From NCBI GenBank assembly GCA_017647065.1, contig JAGCLI010000109.1, forward strand, positions 1-12,916: a stretch of DNA of 12,916 nt, read 5' to 3'. Each line of letters begins with the position of its first letter. Within the stretch, counting starts at the first letter, position 1. Positions 6,133 through 12,916 of this stretch are shown in pieces. The DNA is from Bacteroidales bacterium (GTDB lineage: Bacteria; Bacteroidota; Bacteroidia; Bacteroidales; P3). The notes beneath the pieces are model-generated. The model had not been told where the DNA came from. It saw nothing but the letters and a program-made list of their open reading frames with translations, and searched no databases. The translations under genes were made by a program, and so were the position numbers.

Positions 6133-6177
6133 ATTAAGGGAATAGGGTATTCTGCTTAAGAATACCTATTCCTTAAT
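6133..6177 (+). terminator. Hairpin (probable attenuator or processing site) between rplL and rpoB
   Basis: The arm 6133-6153 pairs with 6159-6177 over 19 bp, with two single-G bulges in the 5' arm and a 5-base loop (GCTTA). A T-rich stretch with TTTT and TTTTTT follows downstream but not immediately. In E. coli the same gap holds a partial terminator and an RNase III site that lower rpoBC expression relative to the ribosomal proteins. A similar role is inferred here by position. Confidence 0.65.
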
Positions 6178-6221
6178 TGTGTTTTATCTAACTTATTTTT
6201 TAACCTTTAATTTTTAAAGCC

Positions 6222-12916
<6,695 letters not shown>

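Overview
The window is a low-GC stretch of a Bacteroidota chromosome, most probably from the order Bacteroidales. Four things point there. The first gene ends in what looks like a type IX secretion (type B) sorting domain. Two promoters match the Bacteroidota pattern TTTG, a 19-20 bp spacer, then TAnnTTTG. Start codons mostly sit in A/T-rich sequence without a Shine-Dalgarno site. SecE, NusG, RpoB and RpoC resemble Bacteroidales versions most closely. I cannot name a species.

Layout, all on the + strand. Positions 1-147 are the tail of a probable secreted or surface protein. It is followed 2 bp later by birA (150-895), a biotin ligase gene broken by a frameshift in a run of eight T. A 17-bp hairpin terminator (933-972) closes this unit. 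A 362-bp gap then carries two tandem promoters (1087-1118 and 1170-1200) that should drive tRNA-Thr(UGU), tRNA-Tyr, tRNA-Gly, tRNA-Thr(GGU) and tuf. A hairpin terminator follows tuf. Next comes the conserved transcription/translation cluster tRNA-Trp, secE, nusG, rplK, rplA, rplJ, rplL, rpoB, rpoC. rpoC runs off the window at about two thirds of its length. A long hairpin lies between rplL and rpoB, where ribosomal-protein and polymerase expression are commonly separated.

The genes form the core of gene expression: aminoacyl-tRNA delivery (tRNAs, EF-Tu), the L11/L1/L10/L12 ribosomal stalk region, the NusG elongation factor, the SecE translocon subunit, and the beta and beta' subunits of RNA polymerase.

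Gene content is ordinary. What is unusual is three apparent lesions in genes that are normally intact: the birA frameshift at T8 (407-414), an in-frame TAG that cuts rplJ 18 codons before its apparent natural end (5630-5632), and an in-frame TAA at codon 103 of rpoC (10367-10369) with conserved rpoC sequence continuing in the same frame on both sides. They could be consensus or sequencing errors, true mutations, or recoding/readthrough. The sequence alone cannot decide. Wholesale stop reassignment is unlikely, because TAA correctly ends most of the genes here. I found no evidence of a mobile element, CRISPR array or novel multi-gene system.
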